Positions 7,406 to 16,096 of a stretch of 64,000 nt of DNA are shown here, in pieces. Under the pieces are notes generated by a model. That model searched no databases. It had not been told where the DNA came from and saw nothing but the letters and a program-made list of their open reading frames with translations. The first letter of the stretch is position 1; each line of letters begins with the position of its first letter. The DNA comes from an uncultured Oscillospiraceae bacterium (lineage in GTDB: Bacteria > Bacillota > Clostridia > Oscillospirales > Oscillospiraceae): NCBI GenBank assembly GCA_934659445.1, contig CAKUHV010000001.1, positions 15,034-79,033 on the forward strand, in the 5' to 3' direction. The position numbers were made by a program, and so were the translations under genes.

Positions 7406-8512
7406 TCATTCCGGGGTATTATTCCCGGCGGTCCGGCCGTAATACCAGCCGGTCACGCCGTTCTTCTTGCATAAAAGCCCGCTCTTTTTCGTCCGCGCCA
7501 CAAGGGACAGCCTGTCCCCCGGCGCCACGGGCAGCGCATAGTCGGTGGAGTCCTCGCACCACAGCTTGTCCTCTGTTCGGCGCAGATAGGCGTTCAGAAT
7601 GGGCAGCACCCGGCCGCTCTCCAAATGGCGGCAGAGGGAGGTCTCCTCCCCCCGCTGCACCAGCTCCAGGGCGCTGCGGCCCCAGCGGATGTTCACAGAG
7701 TCGGCGCTCGCCTCCTGCCCGTCCAGAGCGGTGACTGTGGGCAGGCCGTCATAGGCCCGCCAGGAGAAGTCCTCCGCCCCCTCCTCCGGCAGGATCAGGG
7801 CGTTGAGCTGGCCGTCCAGCTTCAGCACGCAGCCGCCGTCGATGGAGATGATCTTCCGCCGCCGCTCAAACAGGGGGGCGGCAGAGGGGATCTTGGGGTC
7901 ATACAGGGTCACCGGCCAGTGGCCCACGATGACCCACTTGTCAAAGGAATACCCCTGCCCCAGAAAATCGTCGTTTTTCATGCACGACCAGCGCTCCAGC
8001 CCCTCCATTCTCCGAAGGGAGGGCACGCCCCCGTGGACAAACACCAGGTGCTCCGTCTCTACAATGGTGGGCATGGCGCGCAGAAAGGCCCACTCCCGCT
8101 GAAAGGCGGCCCGCAGCTGCCGGCGCAGCAGGGGCAGATCCTCCGTCTGGTCAAAGCCCCCCTCCCGGGCCATCTGCCGCAGGCAGGACTCCGGGTGCTG
8201 GGGCAGATAAGAGGAGAAAAAGCGGTCGTCCAGGGCGTCCGTCTCAAAAAAGCGGAGGACAAGGCCGTCGCAGTTGCCGCAGATGCAGTACACCGTGTGG
8301 GTCCGGGACAGCTCCATCACATGCCGCAGCAGGGCAAGGCTCTCCTTCCCCTTCTCCAGCACGTCCCCCACCAGCACCAGAATGTCCCGGCGGGTCAGCC
8401 CCACCTGCTCCATCAGTCCGCGGAAGAAGGGCAGGTTGCCGTGAATATCGCTGACGGCGATGATCCGCCGCCCGGGCTGAAACTCCAGGCGGGCAACGAT
8501 CGCCCGATCCAT
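7406..8512 (-). CDS. metallophosphoesterase with altered GNHD motif
   Basis: A 368-residue calcineurin-like phosphoesterase. Metal-site motifs are SDIHGN (about 21-26), VGDVLEKGKES, then ICGNCDG where the usual sequence is GNHD/E, and later GHWPVTLYD and SIDGGCV. The overall pattern follows the PP1/PP2A-like bacterial serine/threonine phosphatases. The Cys in place of the family His removes the residue normally acting as general acid, so activity may be altered. The C-terminal ~110 residues form an extra SH3-like region. It sits 16 nt upstream of the DUF2156 gene. Confidence 0.85.
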   Translation of the reverse strand: MDRAIVARLEFQPGRRIIAVSDIHGNLPFFRGLMEQVGLTRRDILVLVGDVLEKGKESLALLRHVMELSRTHTVYCICGNCDGLVLRFFETDALDDRFFSSYLPQHPESCLRQMAREGGFDQTEDLPLLRRQLRAAFQREWAFLRAMPTIVETEHLVFVHGGVPSLRRMEGLERWSCMKNDDFLGQGYSFDKWVIVGHWPVTLYDPKIPSAAPLFERRRKIISIDGGCVLKLDGQLNALILPEEGAEDFSWRAYDGLPTVTALDGQEASADSVNIRWGRSALELVQRGEETSLCRHLESGRVLPILNAYLRRTEDKLWCEDSTDYALPVAPGDRLSLVARTKKSGLLCKKNGVTGWYYGRTAGNNTPE

Positions 8513-8546
8513 AGCCTTCCCCCTCCTTCCTCAAGGATGACCGCCC

Positions 8547-9491
8547 TCAGCCCAGCCGGGCCTCCAGCGCGGCCCAGCCGTTCTTCTCCCGCTTCTTCGT
8601 CACCGTCAGACCGTGGGCCGCCAGAGCGGCGGCCACCTCGTCCGTCCGGCTGTGGATGATGCCGGAGCACAGGAACACGCCGTCGGGGGCCATCAGCTGC
8701 GGCACCCGGGCGGACAGGGGGATGATCACGTCGGCCACGATGTTGGCCAGCACCAGGTCGTACCGCCGCTCGGCCAGCCGGCCCGCCAGCTCCTCGTCCC
8801 CGATCACGTCCCCGGCGCACACATGGTAGATGTCCTTTCCGATGCCGTTCAGGGCGGCGTTCTCATAGGCCACCCCCACCGCCTTGGGGTCGATGTCCAC
8901 GGCGGCGGCATATCCCGCCCCCAGCACCAGGGCGGCAATGGACAGGATGCCGCTGCCGCAGCCCAGATCCAGCACGGAGCAGCCGGGGACGGTGTGCTCC
9001 TCCACCCCCTCCAGACACAGCTGGGTGGAGGCATGGGAGCCGGTGCCGAAGGTCAGGCCCGGGTCGAGATACACGGCCGTCTTCCCGGCGGGAACGGGCT
9101 GGTCCTTCTCCCACTGGGGCACCACATACAGCCGCCGGCCAATGGTCAGCGGCTTATAGTACTTCTGCCAGCTGTAGGCCCAGTCGTTCTCTCCCAGCAC
9201 GGTCTGGCTGTATTCGCAGTCCAGCCCCTGGGTATACCGGGCCAGCTGAGCATGGCCGTCCTCATCGTCGGTGACGTAGAACTTCACCCGGGCCACGCCC
9301 TTCATCTTCTCCAGCAGCTCGTCGTCCACATAGTCCCAGTACTGGCGGTTCTGCTCTAAAAACTGGCGGAACTCGCCCTCCTCCTCGATGACGATGCTGT
9401 CCATTCCGTTGGCCGCCAGACGGGCGGTCACCTCATCCAGCCTGTCCGCCGTGGTATTCACGGCGATCTCCAGCCACTTTACGTCCTCCAT
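8547..9491 (-). CDS. prmA: ribosomal protein L11 methyltransferase
   Basis: Adds methyl groups from S-adenosylmethionine to L11. The 314-residue product has the N-terminal L11-recognition domain and a C-terminal Rossmann methyltransferase with VLDLGCGSGILSIAALVLGA and the catalytic-loop segment LANIVADVI. The ATG at 9491 is chosen because GGAGGG lies 5 nt upstream and homologues begin near WLEIAV; an upstream in-frame ATG (9605) would add an unlikely proline-rich tail. It follows the DegV-family gene by 25 nt. Confidence 0.95.
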   Translation of the reverse strand: MEDVKWLEIAVNTTADRLDEVTARLAANGMDSIVIEEEGEFRQFLEQNRQYWDYVDDELLEKMKGVARVKFYVTDDEDGHAQLARYTQGLDCEYSQTVLGENDWAYSWQKYYKPLTIGRRLYVVPQWEKDQPVPAGKTAVYLDPGLTFGTGSHASTQLCLEGVEEHTVPGCSVLDLGCGSGILSIAALVLGAGYAAAVDIDPKAVGVAYENAALNGIGKDIYHVCAGDVIGDEELAGRLAERRYDLVLANIVADVIIPLSARVPQLMAPDGVFLCSGIIHSRTDEVAAALAAHGLTVTKKREKNGWAALEARLG

Positions 9492-9516
9492 GGGCCCCTC
9501 CGTTTCTTTTCTCTGC

Positions 9517-10389
9517 TCAGCGCCGGTTGCCCAGATAGAACAGGGCCAGCGTGCCGGGACCGGAGTGGGCGCCGATGACGGGGCCCACATAGTTGATGCG
9601 CACATCCTGTACGCCCATGCGTTCCTTCACCAGGCCGGCCACATACTCCGCGTCCTCCATACAGTCGCCGTGACTGATGAACACAGTCTGGCCGGCCGGG
9701 TCGATGGCCGTCTCCTCCATGCGGTCCACCAGAGCCTTCAGAGAGGCCTTGCGTCCCCGGGCCTTGCCGATGTTCACCAGCTTGCCCCCGTCGTCCACAT
9801 GGAGCACCGGCTTGATCTTCAGCATGGTGCCCACCACGGCGGTAGTGGCAGAGATGCGGCCGCCCCGCTTTAAGAAGTGCAGGTCGTCCACGGTGAACTG
9901 GTGGCACAGGTGCAGCTTGTTTTCCTCCGCCCAGTCCCGCACCTCTTCTATGCTCTTTCCCTGATCTTTCAGCTGAGCGGCGTGCCATACCAGCAGGCCC
10001 TGGCCCAGAGAGGCGCACAGGGTATCCACGGCAAAGATCTTCCGCTGGGGGTACTTCTCCCGCAGTTCCTCCGCCGCAAGGCGCGAGCTGTCATAGGTGG
10101 CGGACAGGCCGGAGGAGAAGGACAGCACCAGCACGTCGGTGCCGGACTGCAAAATGGGCTCCAGCATGTCCAGATACTGGGAGATGTTCACGGCGGCGGT
10201 GGTGGCCACCTCCCCCTCCCGCAGCATGCGGTAGAATACCTTTGGGTCCATCTCCCGGTTGTCCGGCCAGTTGTAATAGGTCTTTCCCCCCACGGTAAAG
10301 CGCAGGGGCAGCACCTGAACGCCGGCCTTCTCCGCCATCTGGGCGGAGAGATCTGCCGAAGAATCTGTCACGATCACATAAGACGCCAT
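9517..10389 (-). CDS. DegV family fatty-acid-binding protein
   Basis: A 290-residue DegV protein. It starts ASYVIVTDSSADLS, the family hallmark, and carries the second signature VLSFSSGLSATYDSSRLAAEEL around residue 90. DegV (FakB-type) proteins bind fatty acids, and some present them to the kinase FakA for phosphorylation; no FakA is in this window. The ribosome-binding site is AAGGAG. The GPVIGAHSGPGTLALFYLG end is typical. Confidence 0.93.
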   Translation of the reverse strand: MASYVIVTDSSADLSAQMAEKAGVQVLPLRFTVGGKTYYNWPDNREMDPKVFYRMLREGEVATTAAVNISQYLDMLEPILQSGTDVLVLSFSSGLSATYDSSRLAAEELREKYPQRKIFAVDTLCASLGQGLLVWHAAQLKDQGKSIEEVRDWAEENKLHLCHQFTVDDLHFLKRGGRISATTAVVGTMLKIKPVLHVDDGGKLVNIGKARGRKASLKALVDRMEETAIDPAGQTVFISHGDCMEDAEYVAGLVKERMGVQDVRINYVGPVIGAHSGPGTLALFYLGNRR

Positions 10390-10477
10390 GTCGTTTCACT
10401 CCTTGTGAATGGGTCGCCCGCAGGCGGAACTTCAGGCCGATTATATCACAGCCGCGCGGGGGATTTCAACCATACCG

Positions 10478-11422
10478 TCAGCGGCGGTTGACGCGGCGGC
10501 GGCGCAGGCGCTCCATGGCCTGCCGGTGGTTGGTCGAGCGCATCTGGGGGAATGCCTTCATCAGGCGGCCCTCGCCCAGCACCCGGCCATCCAGCTCGCC
10601 CCGCATGGAGTTGAACAGCTGCTCCAGCTCCTGCCGGCGCTGTTGCCGGCGCTGCTGCCGCTCCGCCCGCTGCAGCTCAGACTCCACCTTGTACTGGGCA
10701 ATGGCCTGACGGGCGCCGTCCAGGTTCTCCTTCAGGTCGCCCCGGACGTCCTCGCTCCAGTCCTCCATGCCCTCTTTGAAGTCCTGCACGCTCTCCTTGA
10801 AGTCGGCGCCCTTCTCCGCGGCGTCCAGCACCCTGTCGGCCAGGTTCTCGCCGAGCTCGTTGGAGGTCTCCCGGATCCTGGCGGCCAGCTGGTCGATGTG
10901 CTCCAGCTTGCGGTTCAGCTTGGCGATGGTGCTCACCGTGGCGGCCAGATCCACCGCCATGCCGGCGGCGAATATCCCCAGCAGCACCCAGCCCAGCCCC
11001 CGGGGCACCAGAGCGATGAGCCACTGAATGGTGGGGTGCAGGATGTCCACCACGAACAGGCAGGCCAGACCCCAGGCGATGGAGAATTTCAGGCAGATGT
11101 AGCCGCCGATGTTGAAGGGGTCGTCGGAGTAGTCCCACCAGCGCTGGTGGAACAGCTTCTCCAGCACAAAGCCGGTGACCAGCTCCAGCAGAGAGGTCAG
11201 CACCACCGCCCCCAGGAACAGCAGGATGAAGTGCTGCTTCAGGGGGGTCAGGCAGGCCAGGATGATGACCACGCCGAAGCCGTAAATGGGGCACACCGGC
11301 CCGTTCAGAAAGCCCCGGTTTACAAACTTGCCCGTCTGAAGGGCGGCGTAGCTCACCTCGGTGCACCAGCCGAGGAAGGCGTATATAAAGAAAATGCACA
11401 GGAACTGATACAGCTGGCCCAT
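10478..11422 (-). CDS. membrane protein of the CmpB (PF06541) family
   Basis: A 314-residue protein with about five hydrophobic segments in residues 1-160 (first at 5-20, LCIFFIYAFLGWCTEV). A long charged, Arg/Glu-rich and probably coiled-coil C-terminal half (165-314) follows. The motifs FIYAFLGW, NRGFLNGPVCPIYGFG and WWDYSDDPFNIGGYICLKFSIAWG are those of proteins annotated as putative ABC-transporter permease CmpB; real function is unknown. The ATG at 11422 has GGAGGATATTC upstream and its own promoter. Confidence 0.85.
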   Translation of the reverse strand: MGQLYQFLCIFFIYAFLGWCTEVSYAALQTGKFVNRGFLNGPVCPIYGFGVVIILACLTPLKQHFILLFLGAVVLTSLLELVTGFVLEKLFHQRWWDYSDDPFNIGGYICLKFSIAWGLACLFVVDILHPTIQWLIALVPRGLGWVLLGIFAAGMAVDLAATVSTIAKLNRKLEHIDQLAARIRETSNELGENLADRVLDAAEKGADFKESVQDFKEGMEDWSEDVRGDLKENLDGARQAIAQYKVESELQRAERQQRRQQRRQELEQLFNSMRGELDGRVLGEGRLMKAFPQMRSTNHRQAMERLRRRRVNRR

Positions 11423-11460
11423 ATGAATATCCTCCGTTAAGATTTCATAATGTGTGCTAC

Positions 11461-11489
11461 AGTATAATGGTTTCCCGAAAAAAAGTCCA
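11461..11489 (-). promoter_or_regulatory. promoter of the CmpB-family gene
   Basis: Minus strand TGGACT (11484-11489), 17-bp spacer, TATACT (11461-11466), about 40 nt before the start. Confidence 0.65.
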
Positions 11490-11531
11490 GCATTTCCCGC
11501 CTGTGGACATCTTTTCCGGCTTTTGGACGGA

Positions 11532-11567
11532 AAACTGCCCTCCGGACGGCAGTCCGGGGGGCAGTTT
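11532..11567 (-). terminator. terminator after pepD
   Basis: AAACTGCCCTCCGGAC / GTCCGGGGGGCAGTTT forms a 16-bp stem with one mismatch. It sits just past the pepD stop, and TTTTCCG follows on the minus strand. Confidence 0.75.
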
Positions 11568-11574
11568 GCACCGT

Positions 11575-13023
11575 TTATCTGCTGCGCCTGAGCACCTCGC
11601 ACACCAGCTCATAGGTCCGCTGGGTGGACGGCACGTTCAGCCGCTCCCGGGGAGAGTGGACATCATGCAGCTCCGGCCCCAGGGACACGGCATCCATCCC
11701 CGGGAACTTCTCCGTCAGCAGGCCGCACTCCAGCCCGCCGTGGGTCCCGGCGATGACGCCCTTCCTGCCGTACACCGCCTCATAGGCGCCGACCACCGTG
11801 TCCCGCAGCCGGGACTGGCGCTGATACTGCCAGGCGGGGTACTCGCTGCGCTTGTCCACCCTGCCGCCGGCATACTCCACGATAGACCGCACCCGCTGCT
11901 CCAGCATGGCCTTCTGGCTGGCCACGGAGGAGCGCACCGCATAGCTGAAGTGCAGCCCGTCCCCTTCCAGCGCCATGACCCCCAGGTTCAGAGAGGTCTG
12001 CACCAGCCCGGGGAAGTCGGCGCTCATGGCCTGTACCCCCTGGGGCAGGGCCAGTAGCACATGGAGCATCCGGCCGGTGGTCTGGGCATCCAGCGCGGCG
12101 GCAAGGTCCGCCTGCTCGCAGGTCAGGGTGATGCCGTCATCACAGCCGGCGTACTCATTCTTCAAAATGGCGTCAAACTCCCGAACGAACGCCTGGAACT
12201 CCTCCCCGCTCCCGGCGGGGACGGCGGCCAGCGCCTCGCTCCGGGGGCAGATCACGTTGTCGAATCTCCCGCCCCGGATGTCCGCCAGACGCAGACCGGG
12301 GAACTTCTCCATGGCGGAGTACAGCACCCGGCCCATCTGCTGGTTGGCGGAGGCTCGGCCCAGGTTGATGTCGCAGCCGGAGTGGCCCCCGTGCAGGCCG
12401 GAGAGGGTCACACGGAAGCCTGTCTCCCCCGTCAGGGGCTGCTTTTCTCCGGGCAGCAGGCAGTCCAGCCGCATCCCACCGGCACAGCAGACGGTGAATA
12501 CCCCCTCCTCCTCAGAGTCCAGATTCAGCAGCCTCCGGCTGTTCAGGCCCGCGGGGTCCAGAGCGTGGGCGCCGTCCATGCCCACCTCCTCCTCCACGGT
12601 GAACACCGCCTCGATGGGGGGATGGGGCAGGGTGTCGTCGGACAGGATAGCCAGGATCATGGCCACGGCGATGCCGTTGTCGCCCCCCAGAGTAGTCCTG
12701 TCCGCCCAGACCCACTCGCCGTCGGTGTGCAGGGCGACGCCCTCCTTGGCCATGTCTCTGGTGCAGTCGTCGGTCTTGGCGCACACCATGTCCATATGTC
12801 CCTGAAGCATGATGGGGGCAGCGTCCTCATATCCGGCGGAGCCGTCCTTCCAGATGACCACGTTGTTGCAGGGCTCCTGCCGGCAGCGCAGTCCCAGCTT
12901 TTTGGCGTAGCTGACGCACAGGTCGCTGATCTGCTTTGTGTTGCCGCTGCCGTGGGGCACGGAACACAGGGCCTCGAAATACTCAAACACCTTTGCGGGC
13001 TTCAGCCCGGATAAAACCGCCAT
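11575..13023 (-). CDS. pepD: aminoacyl-histidine dipeptidase (M20 family)
   Basis: A cytosolic di-zinc exopeptidase that cleaves Xaa-His and other dipeptides. The 482-residue length and motifs fit PepD: LQGHMDMVCA (metal His), TLGGDNGIAVA (bridging Asp), FTVEEEVGMDGA (catalytic Glu and metal Glu) and THGGLECG near the C-terminus. A lid domain lies between. The ATG has GGAGGAT upstream. It is flanked by a terminator downstream and faces away from the nucleoside hydrolase gene. Confidence 0.95.
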   Translation of the reverse strand: MAVLSGLKPAKVFEYFEALCSVPHGSGNTKQISDLCVSYAKKLGLRCRQEPCNNVVIWKDGSAGYEDAAPIMLQGHMDMVCAKTDDCTRDMAKEGVALHTDGEWVWADRTTLGGDNGIAVAMILAILSDDTLPHPPIEAVFTVEEEVGMDGAHALDPAGLNSRRLLNLDSEEEGVFTVCCAGGMRLDCLLPGEKQPLTGETGFRVTLSGLHGGHSGCDINLGRASANQQMGRVLYSAMEKFPGLRLADIRGGRFDNVICPRSEALAAVPAGSGEEFQAFVREFDAILKNEYAGCDDGITLTCEQADLAAALDAQTTGRMLHVLLALPQGVQAMSADFPGLVQTSLNLGVMALEGDGLHFSYAVRSSVASQKAMLEQRVRSIVEYAGGRVDKRSEYPAWQYQRQSRLRDTVVGAYEAVYGRKGVIAGTHGGLECGLLTEKFPGMDAVSLGPELHDVHSPRERLNVPSTQRTYELVCEVLRRSR

Positions 13024-13226
13024 AGCTATCCTCCTGTGGGCGCTCCGCGCCCGTTTTGATCCTGTACGCCCGGCGCGGACAGCGCCGGGTCCTTCGCCCC
13101 CTATGATAGCAGAATCCCCGCCCTTGTCAAGGCCGCCCGGCCGTGGTATGATGGGTGCCGGCGGCCGTCTCCGGCCGCATCATCCCAGGTCGCGGCGGCG
13201 CAGGCCGCCAGGAAAGGAGCTTTCCC

Positions 13227-14228
13227 ATGGCAGAAAAGAAAAAGATCATTTTGGATGTGGACACTGGCACTGATGACGCCATCGCCATCATGACAGCCTA
13301 TCTGGACCCCGGACTTGACCTGCTGGCCGTGTGCACCGTGGCGGGCAACAAGCCCCTGCCCTATACCACGGAGAACACCCTGCGGGTGCGGGACGTGCTG
13401 CAGGCGGACTTCCCCGTCTATAAGGGCTGCGCCACCCCCATGGTGTCCACCCTGCTGCCCAACCGCCACGGCGGCTACTCCGGTCAGCGCACCATGGTAG
13501 CGGGCATGGACAAGCCCATCGAGATCCACACCGACTATCTGGAGCTGCCTCCCTCCACCCGCACGGTGGAGAAGGAGCACGCCGTCTGGTTCTATATCGA
13601 CACCCTGATGCGCAGCGCCGGGGACATCACCCTGGTCCCCGTGGGCCCCCTGACCAACATCGCCATGGCCATGCGGCTGGAGCCGGAGATCTGCAAGAAG
13701 ATCCGCGAGATCGTCCTGATGGGCGGCGGCTACCAGCGCACCAACACCACCGCCGCCGCCGAGTTCAACATCTGGGCCGACCCTGAGGCCGCCCAGATCG
13801 TTATGGACAGCGGCTGTCCCATCCGCATCATCCCCCTGGACGCCACCCACCACGGGGGCTGCATCAACTCCGACGAGAGCCGCGAATTCCGCGCCCTGGG
13901 CACCGCCCTGGGCAAGGCGGTGGCCGACTGCGTGGACCACCGCATCCTGGCCTACAGCCACCTGCAGCCCATGGACCGGCTGGACTCCGCCCCCATCCAC
14001 GACGCTCTGGCCGTGTGCGCTGTGGCCCACCCGGAGATCATCACCAAGTCCATCTTCACCCGGGTGGACATCGACATCTCCGGCGGCTTTGCCGACGGGC
14101 AGACCATCGTGGACCCCCGGACCTACACCGACCGGCCCAAGAACGCCACCTTCGCTCTGGACGCCGACCGGGAGATGTTTGCCCGCTGGATGATGGACTG
14201 CATCAGGAGCTTCCGGCCCAAACAGTAA
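13227..14228 (+). CDS. inosine/uridine-preferring nucleoside hydrolase
   Basis: Hydrolyses the N-glycosidic bond of ribonucleosides for base salvage. The 333-residue protein begins with the calcium-binding signature ILDVDTGTDDAIAIM (residues 8-22). It also carries PVGPLTNIAMAM, VLMGGGY, AEFNIWADPEAAQIV and the HDALAVCAVAHPE active-site His segment. The start at 13227 is set by AAAGGAG 8 nt upstream. Substrate (inosine, uridine or broad) cannot be told from sequence. A strong hairpin and a repeat R1 remnant follow it. Confidence 0.93.
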   Translation: MAEKKKIILDVDTGTDDAIAIMTAYLDPGLDLLAVCTVAGNKPLPYTTENTLRVRDVLQADFPVYKGCATPMVSTLLPNRHGGYSGQRTMVAGMDKPIEIHTDYLELPPSTRTVEKEHAVWFYIDTLMRSAGDITLVPVGPLTNIAMAMRLEPEICKKIREIVLMGGGYQRTNTTAAAEFNIWADPEAAQIVMDSGCPIRIIPLDATHHGGCINSDESREFRALGTALGKAVADCVDHRILAYSHLQPMDRLDSAPIHDALAVCAVAHPEIITKSIFTRVDIDISGGFADGQTIVDPRTYTDRPKNATFALDADREMFARWMMDCIRSFRPKQ

Positions 14229-14232
14229 AAAT

Positions 14233-14260
14233 CAGCCCCCGGCCTGATGGCCGGGGGCTG
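14233..14260 (+). terminator. hairpin after nucleoside hydrolase gene
   Basis: CAGCCCCCGGCC / GGCCGGGGGCTG is a 12-bp perfect stem right after the stop codon. A T-run is lacking because an R1 repeat copy abuts it. Confidence 0.65.
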
Positions 14261-14264
14261 TTGA

Positions 14265-14310
14265 GACTGTCGAAAAAGTGGCGAAGTGGCGAAGCCGTTC
14301 TTTCGATGGC
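14265..14310. repeat. palindromic repeat family R1, degenerate copy
   Basis: Starts GACTGTCGAAAAAGTGGCGA as the full copies do. It then has a duplicated GTGGCGA unit and a decayed TTCTTTCGA arm. The second hairpin of the family is missing. Confidence 0.7.
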
Positions 14311-14311
14311 T

Positions 14312-14743
14312 TCAGATCACATAGTCAAAGCCGGCATCCTCCCGCCGGGTCAGGTCGGCGATGGTGAACCTGTCCAGATAGTCGTTCACCAGATCGTTCA
14401 GCCCCTGCCACAGGGACAGGGTGCGGCACTGGGCAGCCCGGGGACAGGGAGCGCCGCCCTTCTCCAGACAGGCCACCGGGGCCAGCGAGCCCTCCATCAG
14501 CCGGATGATCTCCCCCGCCGTATACTGGTCGGGCGAGCCCACCATCCGGTAGCCGCCGCCCTTGCCCCGCACCCCCTCCAGCACGCGGGCCTTCACCAGC
14601 TCCTTGACGATGCTCTCCAGATATTTTTCGGAGATCTCCTGCCGGGCTGCGATCTCCTTCAGGGGGATATAGCCCTCCCCCTGGTGTTCCGCCATATCCA
14701 CCAACACCCGCAGGGCGTACCGCCCCTTTGTGGAGATCATCAT
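14312..14743 (-). CDS. Rrf2-family transcription regulator
   Basis: A 143-residue winged-helix regulator of the IscR/CymR/NsrR group. It starts MISTKGRYALRVLVDMA and has the RGKGGGYRMVGSPDQYTAGEIIR wing. Three cysteines, CLEKGGAPCPRAAQC (about 92-106, spacing C-x7-C-x5-C), are close to the Fe-S ligands of IscR-type members, so an Fe-S sensor is possible. It is divergent from cysK, 336 bp apart. Together with the CymR-like position this suggests control of cysteine or Fe-S supply (inference). The two promoters share a repeated motif that may be its operator. Confidence 0.93.
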   Translation of the reverse strand: MMISTKGRYALRVLVDMAEHQGEGYIPLKEIAARQEISEKYLESIVKELVKARVLEGVRGKGGGYRMVGSPDQYTAGEIIRLMEGSLAPVACLEKGGAPCPRAAQCRTLSLWQGLNDLVNDYLDRFTIADLTRREDAGFDYVI

Positions 14744-14868
14744 AAAAAAGCCGCCTTTCTCTGCGCTCCGCCCCAGACTCCGGGCTGCGGAGCGCCGTTT
14801 TTTGTTTCTTTTCTCGTTCCCCCGCCCCCCACAGGCGGGGACGCAGGTCCTTCGGTTTTGTTATACCT

Positions 14869-14897
14869 ATTATACCAAACGGTTGATAGGATTTCAA
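14869..14897 (-). promoter_or_regulatory. promoter of the rrf2-family gene
   Basis: Minus strand TTGAAA (14892-14897), 17-bp spacer, perfect TATAAT (14869-14874). The spacer is nearly filled by the operator-like motif at 14872-14890. Confidence 0.85.
14872..14890. promoter_or_regulatory. candidate Rrf2 operator, site 1
   Basis: ATACCAAACGGTTGATAGG lies within the regulator's own promoter. It shares ATACCAA...ATAGG with site 2 at 14958-14977 in the opposite orientation. Assignment to this regulator is inference. Confidence 0.5.
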
Positions 14898-14919
14898 CGT
14901 AAATTTTTCCATTTTTCTC

Positions 14920-14948
14920 TTGACATTTCTGGTAGCTCGATGTAGAAT
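14920..14948 (+). promoter_or_regulatory. promoter of cysK
   Basis: TTGACA (14920-14925), 17-bp spacer, TAGAAT (14943-14948). The start of transcription should fall near 14955, just before operator-like site 2. Confidence 0.85.
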
Positions 14949-14957
14949 ACCGACAAA

Positions 14958-14977
14958 CCTATATGAAAGGTTGGTAT
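14958..14977. promoter_or_regulatory. candidate Rrf2 operator, site 2
   Basis: On the minus strand this reads ATACCAACCTTTCATATAGG, matching site 1 at both ends. It lies just downstream of the cysK start of transcription, a position suited to repression. Confidence 0.5.
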
Positions 14978-15079
14978 TTGAACGGGCTACCTCCTGCTTT
15001 GCTGCCGATGTCGGCCCCGTGAGACTTTTGAACGTCCGTAAGCGATCATTCTGAATATTACGATAGGAGTGATATTGTT

Positions 15080-16012
15080 ATGAGTAAGATCTATACCTCC
15101 GCCGACCAGCTGATCGGCCATACCCCCCTGCTGGAGCTGACCCACATCGAAGCCGCCGAAAAGCTTCAGGCCAGGATTCTGGCCAAGCTGGAGTATTTCA
15201 ATCCCGCCGGCAGCGTGAAGGACCGCATCGGCAAGGCCATGATCGACGATGCCGAGGCCCGGGGCCTGCTGAAGCCCGGCTCCGTCATCATCGAGCCCAC
15301 CTCCGGCAACACCGGCATCGGGCTGGCCAGCGTGGCCGCCGCCCGGGGCTACCGCATCATCATCGTCATGCCCGAGACCATGAGCGTGGAGCGCCGCCAG
15401 ATCATGAAGGCCTACGGCGCCGAGCTGGTGCTGACCGAGGGCGCCAAGGGCATGAAGGGCGCCATCGCCAAGGCCGACGAGCTGGCCCGCGAGATCCCCA
15501 ACAGCTTTGTGCCCGGCCAGTTCGTCAACCCCGCCAACCCCAAGGCCCACTACGAGACCACCGGCCCCGAGATCTGGGAGGACACCGACGGCAAGGTCGA
15601 CTTCTTCGTGGCCGGCGTGGGCACCGGCGGCACCATCACCGGCACCGGCCGCTATCTGAAGGAGAAGAACCCCGCCGTTAAGGTGGTGGCGGTAGAGCCC
15701 GCCACCTCCCCCGTGCTCAGCAAGGGCGTTGCGGGATCCCACAAGATCCAGGGCATCGGCGCGGGCTTCGTCCCCGAGGTGCTGGACACCAAGGTGTACG
15801 ACGAGATCATCCCCGTGGAAAACGACGACGCCTTTGCCGCCGGCAAGCTGATCGGCCACAAGGAGGGCGTTCTGGTGGGCATCTCTGCCGGGGCGGCGGT
15901 TTGGGCCGCCATCCAGCTGGCCAAGCGGCCGGAGAACAAGGGGAAGAACATTGTGGTCCTGCTGCCCGACACCGGCGACCGCTACCTGTCCACCCCCCTG
16001 TTTCAGGACTGA
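15080..16012 (+). CDS. cysK: cysteine synthase A (O-acetylserine thiol-lyase)
   Basis: Converts O-acetylserine and sulfide to cysteine, a PLP enzyme of fold type II. The 310-residue protein has the PLP lysine in [11 protein letters not shown] (Lys47), the substrate loop PTSGNTGIG, the phosphate-binding GTGGTITG and C-terminal [10 protein letters not shown] purpose-built promoter and a ~125-nt leader precede it, divergent from an Rrf2 regulator. This gene pair arrangement supports cysteine-responsive control, as known for CymR in other Firmicutes. No serine acetyltransferase gene is adjacent. Confidence 0.97.
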   Translation: MSKIYTSADQLIGHTPLLELTHIEAAEKLQARILAKLEYFNPAGSVKDRIGKAMIDDAEARGLLKPGSVIIEPTSGNTGIGLASVAAARGYRIIIVMPETMSVERRQIMKAYGAELVLTEGAKGMKGAIAKADELAREIPNSFVPGQFVNPANPKAHYETTGPEIWEDTDGKVDFFVAGVGTGGTITGTGRYLKEKNPAVKVVAVEPATSPVLSKGVAGSHKIQGIGAGFVPEVLDTKVYDEIIPVENDDAFAAGKLIGHKEGVLVGISAGAAVWAAIQLAKRPENKGKNIVVLLPDTGDRYLSTPLFQD

Positions 16013-16023
16013 TACGCAATAAC

Positions 16024-16060
16024 AGCAAGGGCCCGCCTGCACAGCAGGCGGGTCCTTGCT
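16024..16060 (+). terminator. terminator after cysK
   Basis: AGCAAGGGCCCGCCTGC / GCAGGCGGGTCCTTGCT forms a 17-bp stem with one G-T pair, followed by TTTCC. Confidence 0.85.
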
Positions 16061-16096
16061 TTTCCTCTTGCCCGGCGGGGAAAAAGGAGCTATACT

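Larger units (their letters stand above)
14744..15079. other. rrf2-cysK divergent regulatory region
   Basis: A 336-bp gene-free region. It holds the rrf2 leader with a GCGCTCCGC/GCGGAGCGC hairpin (about 14763-14795), a GC-rich stem around 14820-14841 that recalls repeat R2, the two divergent promoters, two copies of the motif ATACCAA-N(7-8)-ATAGG, and a 120-nt cysK leader without T-box features. Confidence 0.7.

Noticed and set aside
14949-15079. T-box or S-box riboswitch in the cysK leader
   Set aside because: No AGGGTGG T-box bulge or SAM-riboswitch core could be found in the ~125 nt, and there is no terminator hairpin with T-run before the gene.
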